Source: DASSUW01 sp963844405
GTDB taxonomy: Bacteria > Actinomycetota > Thermoleophilia > Solirubrobacterales > Solirubrobacteraceae
DNA length: 64,000 nt
Assembly (NCBI GenBank): GCA_963844405.1
Contig: CAWJNZ010000008.1
Location: forward strand, 248,001 to 312,000
Direction of reading: 5' to 3'
Shown: positions 35,469 through 44,220 of the stretch, piece after piece
How positions within the stretch are numbered: position 1 is the first letter of the stretch
Layout of the letters: every line of letters begins with the position of its first letter
Translations under genes and position numbers: made by a program
Notes under the pieces: model-generated
Told to the model about the DNA's origin: nothing
Database searches by the model: none
The model's input: the letters and a program-made list of their open reading frames with translations, nothing else

Positions 35469-36662
35469 ATGGCCGGTTTTGCAGGCTCGTCTCCCAACGG
35501 TGCGGGGGCGATGCTGCGCCTCATCCGCGACGGCCGCGCGAAGACGCACGCCGAGCTCGTGGAGCTGACGGGGCTGTCGCGCTCGACGGTCGCCCAGCGG
35601 GTCGACGCGCTGCTCTCGCGCCGGCTCGTCGTGCCGGCCGAGCCGGGCGCGTCGCGCGGCGGCCGCCCGCCGCGGACCTTCGCCTTCAACCGCGACGCCG
35701 GCGTGGTGCTGGCGGCCGACCTCGGCGCCACGCACTCGCGTGTCGCGGTGACCGACCTGGTCGGCGACGTGCTGACCGAGACGCGCGAGGACATCCCGAT
35801 CGCCCAGGGGCCGGAGGTCGTGCTCGCCTGGCTCGAGGAGGCGCTCGACGGCCTGCTCGCCGAGGCGGAGCGCGAGCGCGACGACGTGCGCGGCGTCGGC
35901 GTCGGCGTGCCCGGGCCCGTCGAGTTCGTCACCGGCACGCCGGTGGCGCCGCCGATCATGCCCGGCTGGGACGGCTACGGCGTCGCCGCCCACCTGCGCG
36001 ACAGCTACGGCGCCCCGGTGCTGGTCGACAACGACGTGAACATCATGGCCCTCGGCGAGTACTGGGCCCGCTGGCGCGACACCGAGCACATGCTCTTCGT
36101 GAAGGTCGGCACCGGCATCGGCTGCGGCGTCATCACCGACGGCCGCATCCACCGCGGAGCGCAGGGCGCGGCGGGTGACATCGGCCACATCCACGTCCCC
36201 GACCACGACGACGTGATCTGCCGCTGCGGCAACCTCGGCTGCCTCGAGGCGATCGCCGGCGGCGGCGCCATGGCCGCCCGGATGCGCGAGCTGGGCATCG
36301 AAGCGCAGAACAGCCGCGACGTCGTGCGCCACGTCCGCGCCGGCCGCCCCGAGGCGATGCGCCTCGTCCGCCAGGCCGGCCGCGAGCTCGGGGGCGTCCT
36401 CGCCAGCGCGGTGAACTTCTTCAACCCCGGCGTGATCGTCATCGGCGGCGACATCGCGCACGCCGACGAGCACCTGCTGGCCGGCGTCCGCGAGGTCGTC
36501 TACCGCCGCTCGACCGCGCTCGCCACCCGCAGCATCCGCATCGCCCGCTCCACGCTCGACGACCGCGCCGGCATCCTCGGCGCGGCGGTCATGGTCACCG
36601 AGGCGGTGCTGAGCCCGGACGCGATCGACCAGGCGATCGCGTCCGGGGCATCAGCGGCGTGA
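35469..36662 (+). CDS. ROK-family transcriptional repressor (NagC/XylR type)
   Basis: 397 aa. N-terminal winged helix-turn-helix (KTHAELVELTGLSRSTVAQRVDALLSRRL, ~residues 30-58) followed by a ROK sugar-kinase fold: LAADLGATHSRVAV, VDNDVNIMALGE, GTGIGCGVI and the zinc motif CRCGNLGCLEAIAG. It should sense a sugar or sugar phosphate and repress catabolic genes not present nearby. ATG 35469 gives the best length; GTG 35439 and ATG 35511 are alternatives. TTGACA at 35452-35457 suggests a promoter and perhaps a later start. Confidence 0.87.
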   Translation: MAGFAGSSPNGAGAMLRLIRDGRAKTHAELVELTGLSRSTVAQRVDALLSRRLVVPAEPGASRGGRPPRTFAFNRDAGVVLAADLGATHSRVAVTDLVGDVLTETREDIPIAQGPEVVLAWLEEALDGLLAEAERERDDVRGVGVGVPGPVEFVTGTPVAPPIMPGWDGYGVAAHLRDSYGAPVLVDNDVNIMALGEYWARWRDTEHMLFVKVGTGIGCGVITDGRIHRGAQGAAGDIGHIHVPDHDDVICRCGNLGCLEAIAGGGAMAARMRELGIEAQNSRDVVRHVRAGRPEAMRLVRQAGRELGGVLASAVNFFNPGVIVIGGDIAHADEHLLAGVREVVYRRSTALATRSIRIARSTLDDRAGILGAAVMVTEAVLSPDAIDQAIASGASAA

Positions 36663-36663
36663 T

Positions 36664-37218
36664 CTAGCCGCGATCTGGTCTATCGGGGTAGATGTCGTCG
36701 ATCGTGGCCAGCGGTTCGTACGGCGCTCCGGGGGCCGCGCCGCGGATCGCCTCGCCGCCGCCGGCCAGCCGGTCGAGGACCGTGAGCACGCCGCAGACCT
36801 CGTGGCCCTCCGCCTCCACGGCCTCGATCGCCTGCAGCGTCGAGCCGCCGGTGGTCACCACGTCCTCCACGATCAGGCAGCGCTCGCCGGGCCCGAGCGG
36901 CGGGCCCTCGACCCGGCGCTGGAGCCCGTGCTGCTTGGTCTCCTTGCGGACGAAGAAGGCCTTCACGTCGGCGCCGCCGGCGAGCGCCGCGCACGCCGGC
37001 GCGTCGGCGCCCATCGTGAGGCCGCCGACCGCCGTCGCCTCCCAGCGGCGCGCGTACGCCGCGACCAGCTCGGCCAGCGCGCCGAAGCCCGCGGGCCGCA
37101 GGATCGCGCGCTTGGCGTCCACGTAGTACTGCGCCACCGCTCCCGAGCTCAGCGTGACCTCGCCGAGCACGAGGGCGTGGCGGCGCAGCTCCTCGATCAG
37201 CGTCTCACGGGCGCCCAT
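36664..37218 (-). CDS. pyrE: Orotate phosphoribosyltransferase
   Basis: 184 aa. The PRPP-binding signature CLIVEDVVTTGGST is clear, and SSGAVAQYYVDAKRAIL and VRKETKQHG are PyrE blocks. It makes orotidine-5-phosphate in pyrimidine synthesis. It starts one base after the repaired stop of the L,D-transpeptidase gene and ends one base from the ROK stop. No other pyr gene is in the window. Confidence 0.92.
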   Translation of the reverse strand: MGARETLIEELRRHALVLGEVTLSSGAVAQYYVDAKRAILRPAGFGALAELVAAYARRWEATAVGGLTMGADAPACAALAGGADVKAFFVRKETKQHGLQRRVEGPPLGPGERCLIVEDVVTTGGSTLQAIEAVEAEGHEVCGVLTVLDRLAGGGEAIRGAAPGAPYEPLATIDDIYPDRPDRG

Positions 37219-38226
37219 CTACGGGTACACGCGGACGACCGTCCCCATCCGCACCCAGTTGTAGATCGACCAGGCGTTGGGAATCGGCACCCGCAGGCAG
37301 CCGTGGCTGGCGTTCCACGGCGGCACCGACGCGTAGCCGTGGATCGCGTAGCCGCGGATGAAGTAGCTCGAGTGGACCATGCCCTTGGCGTTGGTGCCGG
37401 GCGACTTGCGGTAGGTCTTGAAGCGCCCGATGACCGTCGGCGTGGCCGGCGCGCCGGTCGACGTGTGGTAGACGCGGTGGACCTTCCCGCCCCTGTTGAC
37501 GAGGGCGAGCACCTGGCGCGAGATGTCGGCCTCCACGTGGCGGCCCCGCGACCTGTATTTGGGCTTGAAGGCGCCCTTGCCGGCCAGCACGTCGCGCACC
37601 AGTCCCTCGGACGCCGTGTACGTGCGCGGCCTGGCCGTTGACCTTGCGCCAGGCCATCACGGCGCGGGCCGTCGAGTCGTCATAGACGCCGCTGCGCGAG
37701 ACCGCGTAACGCAGCTTGTTGAGCCCGCGCTGGAGCAGCCGCACGATCGTCCGCTGGCCGAGGCTCGGCGTCATCACGTTGACCCGGACGCGCTCGCTGC
37801 GCGCCGTCTCCATCTCCGGCGTGGCCAGGTGGACGGCCTCGACGGCGACCCGGCCGACGCGGTTGCTCTTGAACGGCGTGCGGAACTCGCCCGCCGTGCC
37901 GCCGCGGATCGGCTTGAGCTGCTCGACCTGCTCGTGGATCTTGCGGCCGTCGCGGAAGAAGCGCACGACCACCGTCTGGCCGGCGACGTAGGGGGTCAGC
38001 ACGCCGCGCACGCGCCAGGCGGTCCGCGTGAGCGCGACCTTGCGCTCGCCGTCGCGGTGCACCTTCTGCGCCTGCAGCTTCAGTTTGCCCTGGACCGGCA
38101 CCGGGGTCGGCGTCGGCGTCGGCGTGGCCTCCGGGGCCGGGATCGGGTCCTGCGCGAGCGCGCCCGCGGGCAGCAGCAGAACAGCCGCTACCGCGATTAA
38201 GCGGGGGGCCCCGCCCGACGGGCCAT
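37219..38226 (-). CDS. Exported L,D-transpeptidase with peptidoglycan-binding-like domain, two frameshifts as sequenced
   Basis: The catalytic YkuD domain is intact at the 3' end: HGYASVPPWNASHGCLRVPI holds the His and SHGCLR Cys. Upstream in another frame lies VQRTIV/LLQRGLNKLRYAVSRSGVYDDSTARAVMAWRKV, a PG-binding-like repeat; dropping one base near 37626-37631 joins them through NGQARTYTASEGLVRD. Adding one C in the run at 38203-38212 gives an ATG at 38226 and a clean signal peptide (LIAVAAVLLLPAGALA). The repaired length is 335 aa. It would form 3-3 crosslinks in the wall. Confidence 0.78.
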
Positions 38227-39140
38227 TCCGTGTAGTGCGATGTCCCGTCGGGCACCCCCGAGACCGACATGCGCGAGGCGAGCCGGGCGATGAAGTACGT
38301 CGTCGTGACGCTTGCGACGGTCAGCAGCAGGAATCCCCACCAGGGCAGCTCCTTCGTGAAGCCGAATGAGATCGAGTTGTGGAACGCATGCAACATGATG
38401 CACGGAACCAACGACGACGTCAGGAGGAAGAGCACGCAGAGCGCCATGCCGAACAGGCTGAGCACGATCGTGCCGATCCAGTCGCCGCTCGGGAGGTGCA
38501 CCAGGCCGAAGGCGATCCCGGTGACCACGACGGCGATCACCGCGTTGGTCCGCTCGTGCAGGACGCGCAGCAGGAAGCCGCGGAAGAAGAACTCCTCGGC
38601 CAGCGGCGCGAGCAGGCAGACCATGACCCCGAAGCCCGCGAGGATCAGCAGGGAGTCCTCGTTCTTGAGGTCGCCGACGATGTCCTGCTCCTCGGGCTCG
38701 CCGAACGCGATGCCGACGATGATCGCGACGACCCAGAACGCCGCGTAGGCCGCCAGCGTCCAGCCGAGCGCCAGGGCCCAGGGCGGCATGCGCAGGCCGA
38801 AGGCGGCCGGCGACGGGCGGCCGCCGAGCCAGCGCACGACCGCCACGGTGAAGGCGACCAGCGAGAGGTCGAGCACGACGGTGAAGCCGATCGTCGCGGC
38901 GTCGGATTCGGTCACCGCGTCGACGTCGCCGCCGCCGAGCTCGACGACGGTGACGGCCAGGACCTGGACCGCCAGCACGGCGACGAAGGCGGCCAGCACG
39001 ACGAGGAAGGGCGACCAGACGGGGACGCCGAGCGGCGGCAGGCCCTGCTCCGGCGGCGCCGGCGGCGCGACGCCGTCGGGCAGCTCGGGCCGCGACGGCG
39101 GCGACCCAGGGTGCTGGTAAGAGGGCGGGACGCCGTTCAT
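38197..39140 (-). CDS. CPBP-family intramembrane metalloprotease, 3' end frameshifted as sequenced
   Basis: About eight hydrophobic segments. EEFFFRGFL (EExxxR) and HLPSG / HAFHNS supply the CAAX-protease/bacteriocin-processing (Abi) metal and catalytic residues. A proline-rich N-terminus precedes the first helix. As given, the frame runs on to 37680 as Arg/Ala-rich nonsense through the next gene; one extra C at 38203-38212 puts a TAA at 38199-38197, for 314 aa ending ...EWPVGRGPPA. ATG 39140 follows a TACGCT box by 11 bases. Role unknown: prenyl-protein or membrane protein cleavage. Confidence 0.82.
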
Positions 39141-39148
39141 CGGGCCCT

Positions 39149-39811
39149 TCAAGCGTATTGGGGGAGTTCGGCCAGCGACCGGACGACAGGGACGCGGGCG
39201 GCCGCCGGGCGCCCGTCGCGCGCCACGAGCACGGCCCGCAGGCCCGCCGCCAGCGCCCCCTCGACGTCCTCGCGCAGCGAGTCGCCGGCGTGCAGCGCCG
39301 CCGCGGCCGGCACGCCGGCGAGCCCGAGCGCGTGCTCGAAGATCGCGCGGTCCGGCTTGGCGTGGCCGAGCTCGGCCGACACCACCGCGCCGTCGACCAG
39401 CGGCGCCAGGCCGGTCTCCTCGAGGCGCTCGCGCAGCGAGTGGTCCCAGTTCGAGACCACCACGATGGCCAGCCCGCGCTCGCGCAGGGTCGTGAGCGCC
39501 GGCGCGGCGTCGGGGTAGGCGCGGAAGCGCAGCGAGGCGAGCAGCGGCTCGGTCAGGTCGCCGTCGACGCCGAGCGCTGGGCGCATGGCCTCGGCCGCCC
39601 TCCGGCGCAGGTCGGCCAGCGAGTCGGGATCGCGGCCCTCGTGCAGGTGGGCGCGGTAGTAGCTGATCTCGTCGCGGATCGCCGCCTCGGCCGCCTCGGG
39701 CGCCACGTCGAGGCCGCGTTCCCGCAGCGCGGCGCGCAGGTGGGGCGCGGGCGGCTCGAACGTGAGCAGCGTCCCCATGGCGTCGAGCAGGATGGCCCGG
39801 ATAGGCTGCAC
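39149..39811 (-). CDS. HAD-family hydrolase
   Basis: 220 aa. Motif I LLDAMGTLL (second Asp replaced by Met-Gly as in some HAD phosphatases: D-x-M-G-T-L), a helical cap, motif II VVVSNWD, motif III in HAKPDRAIFEHAL and motif IV HAGDSLREDVEGA. Likely a phosphatase of phosphoglycolate/haloacid type with unknown substrate. GTG 39811 is the first start after the divergent gene; a TACATT box ends 9 bases upstream, inside the divergent mscS coding start. Confidence 0.85.
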   Translation of the reverse strand: MQPIRAILLDAMGTLLTFEPPAPHLRAALRERGLDVAPEAAEAAIRDEISYYRAHLHEGRDPDSLADLRRRAAEAMRPALGVDGDLTEPLLASLRFRAYPDAAPALTTLRERGLAIVVVSNWDHSLRERLEETGLAPLVDGAVVSAELGHAKPDRAIFEHALGLAGVPAAAALHAGDSLREDVEGALAAGLRAVLVARDGRPAAARVPVVRSLAELPQYA

Positions 39812-39826
39812 GGCCGCATGAATGTA
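39802..39826. promoter_or_regulatory. Interlocked divergent -10 boxes of the HAD and MscS genes
   Basis: Plus strand TAGGCT (39802-39807) ends 10 bases before the mscS ATG at 39818. Minus strand TACATT (39826-39821) ends 9 bases before the HAD GTG at 39811. The start codons are only 6 bases apart and each -10 box lies inside the first codons of the other gene. Confidence 0.5.
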
Positions 39827-40594
39827 GGCACCTGGTGGAGTGACAACGGCGACTCCGTGGTCTTCGCCGGCGTGGCCATCGTCGTCGCGCTGGTCGTGGC
39901 CCACCTCGTCGACCGCGCGCTGAGCCGCCGCGCCGAGCCCGTCCTCAGCTCGCGGCTGTCGCGAGAGGGCGAGACGCGCCTGCGCTTCGTGCGCCGCGTG
40001 ATCTACGCGGTGATCCTCATGATCGGCGTGGTCGCCGCGCTGTCGCAGTTCGACGGCGTCAACCGGATCGCCGCCAGCCTGCTGGCCTCGGGCGTCGTGG
40101 CCGCCGCCATCATCGGCTTCGCGGCCCGCCAGACGCTCGCCAACTTCGTCGCCGGGATCATGCTCGCGGTCACGCAGCCGATCCGCGTCGGCGACTGGGT
40201 GACCGTCGAAGGCGAGTACGGCGTGGTCGAGGACGTCCGGCTCAACTACACGGTCATCCGCGCGGCCGGCGAGCAGCGGGTCCTGATCCCGAACGAGAAG
40301 CTCGCGGCCGGCGTGATGAAGAACGACACGCTGAAGGTCGACGCCGTCGGGATCGAGGTCGACGTCTGGATCCCGCCCGCGGCCGACGCCGCGCGGGCCG
40401 TCGAGGTGCTGAACGCCGAGGGCGACGTGGCCGTCGCCGAGACGCTCCCGTGGGGCGTCCGCCTGGTCGTGGCCGGTGGCATGGTCCCGCCGCCCGAGCG
40501 CGGCCCCGGCGAGACCGCCCTGCGCGCGCGCTGCCACGCGCGCCTGCGCGAGGAAGGGTTGCTGGAGGGTTTCGGGGCCCCGGAACGAAGCTGA
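39818..40594 (+). CDS. MscS-family small-conductance mechanosensitive channel
   Basis: 258 aa. Three membrane helices (~residues 13-33, 60-80, 85-120); the third, pore-lining helix is Gly/Ala-rich and continues into FAARQTLANFVAGIMLAVTQPIRVGDWV. The cytoplasmic beta domain has GVVEDVRLNYTVIR and LIPNEKLA. It opens on membrane tension to release solutes on hypo-osmotic shock. That fits the trehalose genes elsewhere in the window. The ATG was chosen from the -10 box and the family N-terminus; the open frame upstream is HAD shadow. Confidence 0.9.
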   Translation: MNVGTWWSDNGDSVVFAGVAIVVALVVAHLVDRALSRRAEPVLSSRLSREGETRLRFVRRVIYAVILMIGVVAALSQFDGVNRIAASLLASGVVAAAIIGFAARQTLANFVAGIMLAVTQPIRVGDWVTVEGEYGVVEDVRLNYTVIRAAGEQRVLIPNEKLAAGVMKNDTLKVDAVGIEVDVWIPPAADAARAVEVLNAEGDVAVAETLPWGVRLVVAGGMVPPPERGPGETALRARCHARLREEGLLEGFGAPERS

Positions 40595-40640
40595 CCAACG
40601 ACTACACTGGGTGGTTCGCGCCGCCCCGGCGAACGCCCTC

Positions 40641-42800
40641 ATGAGCCGCTCGCAACGCTACAGGCGACGCCGCCGTTACCGCGGCCGACATCGCTCTCAA
40701 GCCCTCCTCGCCGTCATGGTCGTGGTGGTGACGGTCGGCATCGCCGGCCTCTCCGTCGTGGGCTGGGTCGTCTCGACCGCCGCCTCCGCTCCCGCCATCA
40801 CGACGCTCAAGGAGCGCAACCCCGGCTCCAACACCGAGGTCCTCGCCGCCGACGGGACGCGGCTGGGCTTCATCTCGGCCGACGAGCTGAGCCGCCCGGT
40901 GGCGGGCGACGCCCTCCCGCAGATCCTCAAGGACGCGACGATCGCGATCGAGGACGAGCGCTTCTACAAGCACGAGGGCGTCGACTACGAGGGCATCGTC
41001 CGCGCCGCGGTCAAGAACTTCATGAACCGCGAGACGGTCGAGGGCGGCTCGACGCTGACCATGCAGCTGGTCAAGAACCTCTACACCGCCGACCGCACGC
41101 GCGCGGGGCTAGCGGGGTACCAGCGCAAGATCCGCGAGGCCAAGCTGGCCGAGGAGCTCGAGAACGAGCACTCGAAGGAGTGGATCCTCGAGAAGTACCT
41201 CAACACCACGCCGTACGGGACGGTCGGCGGCCAGACGGCGATCGGCGCCGAGGCGGCCGCGCGCATCTACTTCGACAAGCGCGCCAAGCGACTCGACCTG
41301 CACGAGGCGGCGCTGCTCGCGGGGCTGCCGCAGGCGCCGACGAGCTACTCGCCGATCCAGAACGGGCCGGCGGCCAAGCGCCGGCGCAACGCGGTGCTGG
41401 GCAAGATGGCCGAGCTCGGCATGATCACGCAGCAGCAGGCGCGGGCGGCGATGCGGCGCGGGCTCGACCTCAACCCCTCCGACTACTTCAGCCGCCGCCG
41501 CGAGAGCTACTTCTTCGACTACGTCAAGGACGAGCTGATCAAGGAGTACGGCGCCCGCCAGGTGAAGCTCGGCGGCCTCGTGGTCCACACGACGATCGAC
41601 CTCGACAAGCAGCGCAAGGCGCGCGAGGCGATCGCCAGCCAGCTCGGTGACATCGGGCCGTCGTCGGCGCTGGTGACGATGAACCCGCGCAACGGCTACA
41701 TCCTCGCCATGGCGTCGTCGGCCGACTACGCCGACTCGAAGTTCAACCTCGCCGCCCAGGGCGAGCGCCAGCCGGGCTCCTCGTTCAAGACGATGGCGCT
41801 GATGACGGCGCTGCGCAACGGCGTCGACCCCAACGCCACCCGCTACACGTCGATCTCGCCGACGCGGATCAACGACCCGAAGTACGGGCCGCCGTTCGAG
41901 ATCAAGACCTACGGCGGCACGAGCGGCGGCAACATGAACCTCGTCGAGGGCACGATCCGGTCGGACAACTCGGTCTTCATCCAGCTCGCGCTCGACCTCG
42001 GGCCCGAGAACGTCGCCGACACCGCCGTCGACATGGGCATCAAGCGCGAGCACGTCAAGGGCTACCCGGCGGAGTCGCTCGGCGGGCTCGAGGAGGGCGT
42101 CTCGCCGCTCGAGATGGCCACCGCCTACGGGACGATCGCCTCCGGCGGCTACCGCAACCGCCCGACCGCGATCACCAAGGTCGAGTTCCCGGACCGCAAG
42201 TCCGAGCTCCCGCGCCGCTGGAAGGTCAAGCGCACGAAGATCTTCACCGACGGCCAGACCTACGAGGCGACCAAGATCCTCGAGCAGAACATCCAGCGCG
42301 GCACCGGCGGGCGCGCCGCCACCGGCTGCCCGGCGGCCGGCAAGACCGGGACGACCGACCGCAACACCGACGCCTGGTTCGCCGGCTTCACGCCGCGCCT
42401 GGCGACCGCCGTCTGGGTCGGCTATCCCAACGACCGCACCGAGATGCACACGCTGTTCTACGGCGGGCCGGTTGACGGCGGCACGTTCCCCGCCGCCATC
42501 TGGGGCGTCTACATGAAGTCGATCATCGGCGGTTTCTGCGGCTCGTTCCCGCTCCCGAAGGAGCCGTTCGTCTCGCAGCCGTTCTTCGGCGAGTACTCGA
42601 GCAGCGGCAGCAACAAGCTCGGCTACTCCGGCGAGGGCGACGACGATTCCTCGACGGACGACGCCGTGCCGGCCCCCGAGCCGGTCCCCGAGGAGGACAC
42701 CGGGACCGAGGAGGCGCCCAGCGGCGGGACCGAGTTCGACCCCGAGCAGTACGAATCCGCGCCCCAGGGCGAGCCCGAGACCGAGGCTCCCCCGCCCTAG
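40641..42800 (+). CDS. Class A penicillin-binding protein 1A-type (transglycosylase/transpeptidase)
   Basis: 719 aa. Very basic N-terminus, one membrane anchor (~residues 24-50), GT51 glycosyltransferase (AIEDERFYKHEGVD, EGGSTLTMQLVKNL, with catalytic Glu) and transpeptidase domain with SxxK (PGSSFKTMAL), SDN (IRSDNSVFI) and KTG (AGKTGTTD). The C-terminal ~80 residues are an acidic Pro/Glu/Ser tail. It polymerises and crosslinks peptidoglycan. A TACACT box lies about 25 bases upstream of the ATG. The frame open upstream belongs to mscS shadow. Confidence 0.93.
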   Translation: MSRSQRYRRRRRYRGRHRSQALLAVMVVVVTVGIAGLSVVGWVVSTAASAPAITTLKERNPGSNTEVLAADGTRLGFISADELSRPVAGDALPQILKDATIAIEDERFYKHEGVDYEGIVRAAVKNFMNRETVEGGSTLTMQLVKNLYTADRTRAGLAGYQRKIREAKLAEELENEHSKEWILEKYLNTTPYGTVGGQTAIGAEAAARIYFDKRAKRLDLHEAALLAGLPQAPTSYSPIQNGPAAKRRRNAVLGKMAELGMITQQQARAAMRRGLDLNPSDYFSRRRESYFFDYVKDELIKEYGARQVKLGGLVVHTTIDLDKQRKAREAIASQLGDIGPSSALVTMNPRNGYILAMASSADYADSKFNLAAQGERQPGSSFKTMALMTALRNGVDPNATRYTSISPTRINDPKYGPPFEIKTYGGTSGGNMNLVEGTIRSDNSVFIQLALDLGPENVADTAVDMGIKREHVKGYPAESLGGLEEGVSPLEMATAYGTIASGGYRNRPTAITKVEFPDRKSELPRRWKVKRTKIFTDGQTYEATKILEQNIQRGTGGRAATGCPAAGKTGTTDRNTDAWFAGFTPRLATAVWVGYPNDRTEMHTLFYGGPVDGGTFPAAIWGVYMKSIIGGFCGSFPLPKEPFVSQPFFGEYSSSGSNKLGYSGEGDDDSSTDDAVPAPEPVPEEDTGTEEAPSGGTEFDPEQYESAPQGEPETEAPPP

Positions 42801-42803
42801 GAC

Positions 42804-42812
42804 TGGTATAAA
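42804..42812 (+). promoter_or_regulatory. Extended -10 promoter of the cold-shock gene
   Basis: TGGTATAAA is an extended -10 element (TGn plus TATAAA) only four bases after the PBP stop and is the most AT-rich promoter box in the window. It predicts a leader of about 35 bases carrying GGAGG, typical of strongly expressed csp genes. Confidence 0.55.
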
Positions 42813-42853
42813 CCGCCCGTTCCGAGCTCACAGCAGTGGAGGTCGTGCAGGAG

Positions 42854-43057
42854 ATGGCAACGGGTGTCGTGAAGTGGTTCAGCGACGAGAAGGGCTTCGG
42901 CTTCATCACCCCCGATGAAGGCGGCCAGGACGCGTTCGTCCACTTCTCCGCGATTCAGGGCGACGGCTTCCGCACGCTCGTGGAGGGCGCGCGGGTCGAG
43001 TACGAGCTCGGGGAGGGCCCCAAGGGCCCACAGGCGACGAACGTACGGGTGATCTGA
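42854..43057 (+). CDS. Cold-shock protein (CspA family)
   Basis: 67 aa OB-fold. RNP-1 KGFGFITP and RNP-2 DAFVHFSAI are intact after MATGVVKWFSDE. Binds single-stranded RNA/DNA as an RNA chaperone. ATG 42854 is chosen because the family starts MATG.VKWF; GGAGG lies 11 bases upstream. GTG 42836 would add six residues. It precedes infA by 4 bases. Confidence 0.93.
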   Translation: MATGVVKWFSDEKGFGFITPDEGGQDAFVHFSAIQGDGFRTLVEGARVEYELGEGPKGPQATNVRVI

Positions 43058-43061
43058 GCTT

Positions 43062-43280
43062 TTGGCGAAGGAAGAGAAGGTCGAGTTCGAGGGCGAGGTG
43101 GTCGAGGCGCTGCCGAACGCCATGTTCCGGGTGCAGCTCGACAACGGGCACGAGGTGCTCGGCCACGTGGCCGGCAAGATGCGCCGCTTCCGGATCCGCA
43201 TCCTGCCCGGCGACCGCGTCCGCGTGGAGGTCTCGCCCTACGACCTGAACCGCGCGCGGATCGTCTACCGGCATCGCTGA
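43062..43280 (+). CDS. infA: Translation initiation factor IF-1
   Basis: 72 aa, exactly the IF-1 length. MAKEEKVEFEGEVVEALPNAMFRVQLDNGHEVLGHVAGKMR and the VEVSPYDLNRARIVYRHR end are diagnostic. It blocks the ribosomal A site during initiation. The start is TTG, with the cold-shock stop four bases upstream. Its position after a csp gene, rather than between secY/map and rpmJ-rpsM, suggests a stand-alone infA. Confidence 0.95.
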   Translation: MAKEEKVEFEGEVVEALPNAMFRVQLDNGHEVLGHVAGKMRRFRIRILPGDRVRVEVSPYDLNRARIVYRHR

Positions 43281-43335
43281 GCTGCAACTGATCGAGGCGA
43301 TCGCCGGCGCGCTCGAGCGCCGGCCCGGCTCGCGG

Positions 43336-44196
43336 GTGCTGCGCTGGATCGGGGACGACTGCGCGGTCGTGCGCGCGGGCGGCGTCGCCGCCGTGTCGGT
43401 CGACGTGATGGTCGACGGGACGCACTTCCGGCTCGGCGACGGGTGGACGGCGGGCGACGCCGGCCACCGCGCGCTGGCCGGCGCGCTGTCGGACCTCGCG
43501 GCGATGGGCGCCGAGCCGGGTGAGGCCTACCTCTCGGTGGTCGTGCCGCCGGGGCTCGGCGAGGCCGGCGTGCTCGAGCTGCACGCGGCCGCCGAGGCGC
43601 TGGCCGCCGGGTGCGGGGTGACGATCGCGGGCGGCGACCTCGTGGCGGGGCCGGCGCTGACGATCGCGGTCACGGTCATGGGCTGGGCCGAGGACGAGTC
43701 CCGGCTCGTCGGCCGCGACGGCGCGCAGCCCGGCGACCTCGTGGGCGTCACCGGCGACCTCGGCGCCGCGGCGGCCGGCCTGGCGGTCCTCGACGGTCGC
43801 GCCGAGGGCCCGGTCGAGCGCCACCTGCGCCCGCGGCCCCGACTGGCCGAGGGTCGCGCGCTGGCCGCCGCCAGCGTGCACGCGATGCTCGACCTCTCGG
43901 ACGGCCTGGCGCTCGACGCCCGGCGGCTGGCCGAGGCGAGCGGCGTGCGCCTCGAGCTCGACACGGCGGCGCTCCCGGTCGCGGCGGAGACCGCGGACGT
44001 TGCCCGTCAGCTCGGCGTCTCACCGGCCGAGCTGGCCGCCACGGGCGGCGAGGACTACGAGCTGCTCTTCTGCGCGCCGGAAGGTGCCGTCGAGGGTCTC
44101 GACGTGACGTGGATCGGCCTCGCCACGGCCGGCGTGCCCGGTGTGGGGTGGCGAGGGGATCCGTCAGCCGCGCGCTGGCGCGGCTACGAGCATTAG
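43336..44196 (+). CDS. thiL: Thiamine-monophosphate kinase
   Basis: 286 aa from GTG 43336. WIGDDCAVV, VDVMVDGTHFRLG, AGALSDLAAMGAEP, ATGGEDYELLFCA are the ThiL/PurM-fold blocks; it phosphorylates thiamine monophosphate to the diphosphate. Homology clearly continues upstream in frame (AELQLIEAIAGALERRPGSRV) but there is no ATG/GTG/TTG before the frame closes. The protein may begin at an ATC (43273) overlapping infA, or a start codon was miscalled. It ends at a TAG that forms part of an inverted repeat. Confidence 0.9.
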   Translation: MLRWIGDDCAVVRAGGVAAVSVDVMVDGTHFRLGDGWTAGDAGHRALAGALSDLAAMGAEPGEAYLSVVVPPGLGEAGVLELHAAAEALAAGCGVTIAGGDLVAGPALTIAVTVMGWAEDESRLVGRDGAQPGDLVGVTGDLGAAAAGLAVLDGRAEGPVERHLRPRPRLAEGRALAAASVHAMLDLSDGLALDARRLAEASGVRLELDTAALPVAAETADVARQLGVSPAELAATGGEDYELLFCAPEGAVEGLDVTWIGLATAGVPGVGWRGDPSAARWRGYEH

Positions 44197-44220
44197 ATGA
44201 TCGATTTCGCGGCTCATCTA
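44194..44220. terminator. Stop-codon palindrome between thiL and the FlgM-like gene
   Basis: TAGATGA (44194-44200) and TCATCTA (44214-44220) pair perfectly around 13 bases. The left arm holds the thiL stop, the right arm the stop of the convergent gene. The 13-base GATCGATTTCGCG inside it also occurs at the start of the clpP-side inverted repeat (27750-27762). Confidence 0.5.

Noticed and set aside
43136..43881. Minus-strand frames antisense to thiL and infA
   Set aside because: GC-rich shadows with no motif.
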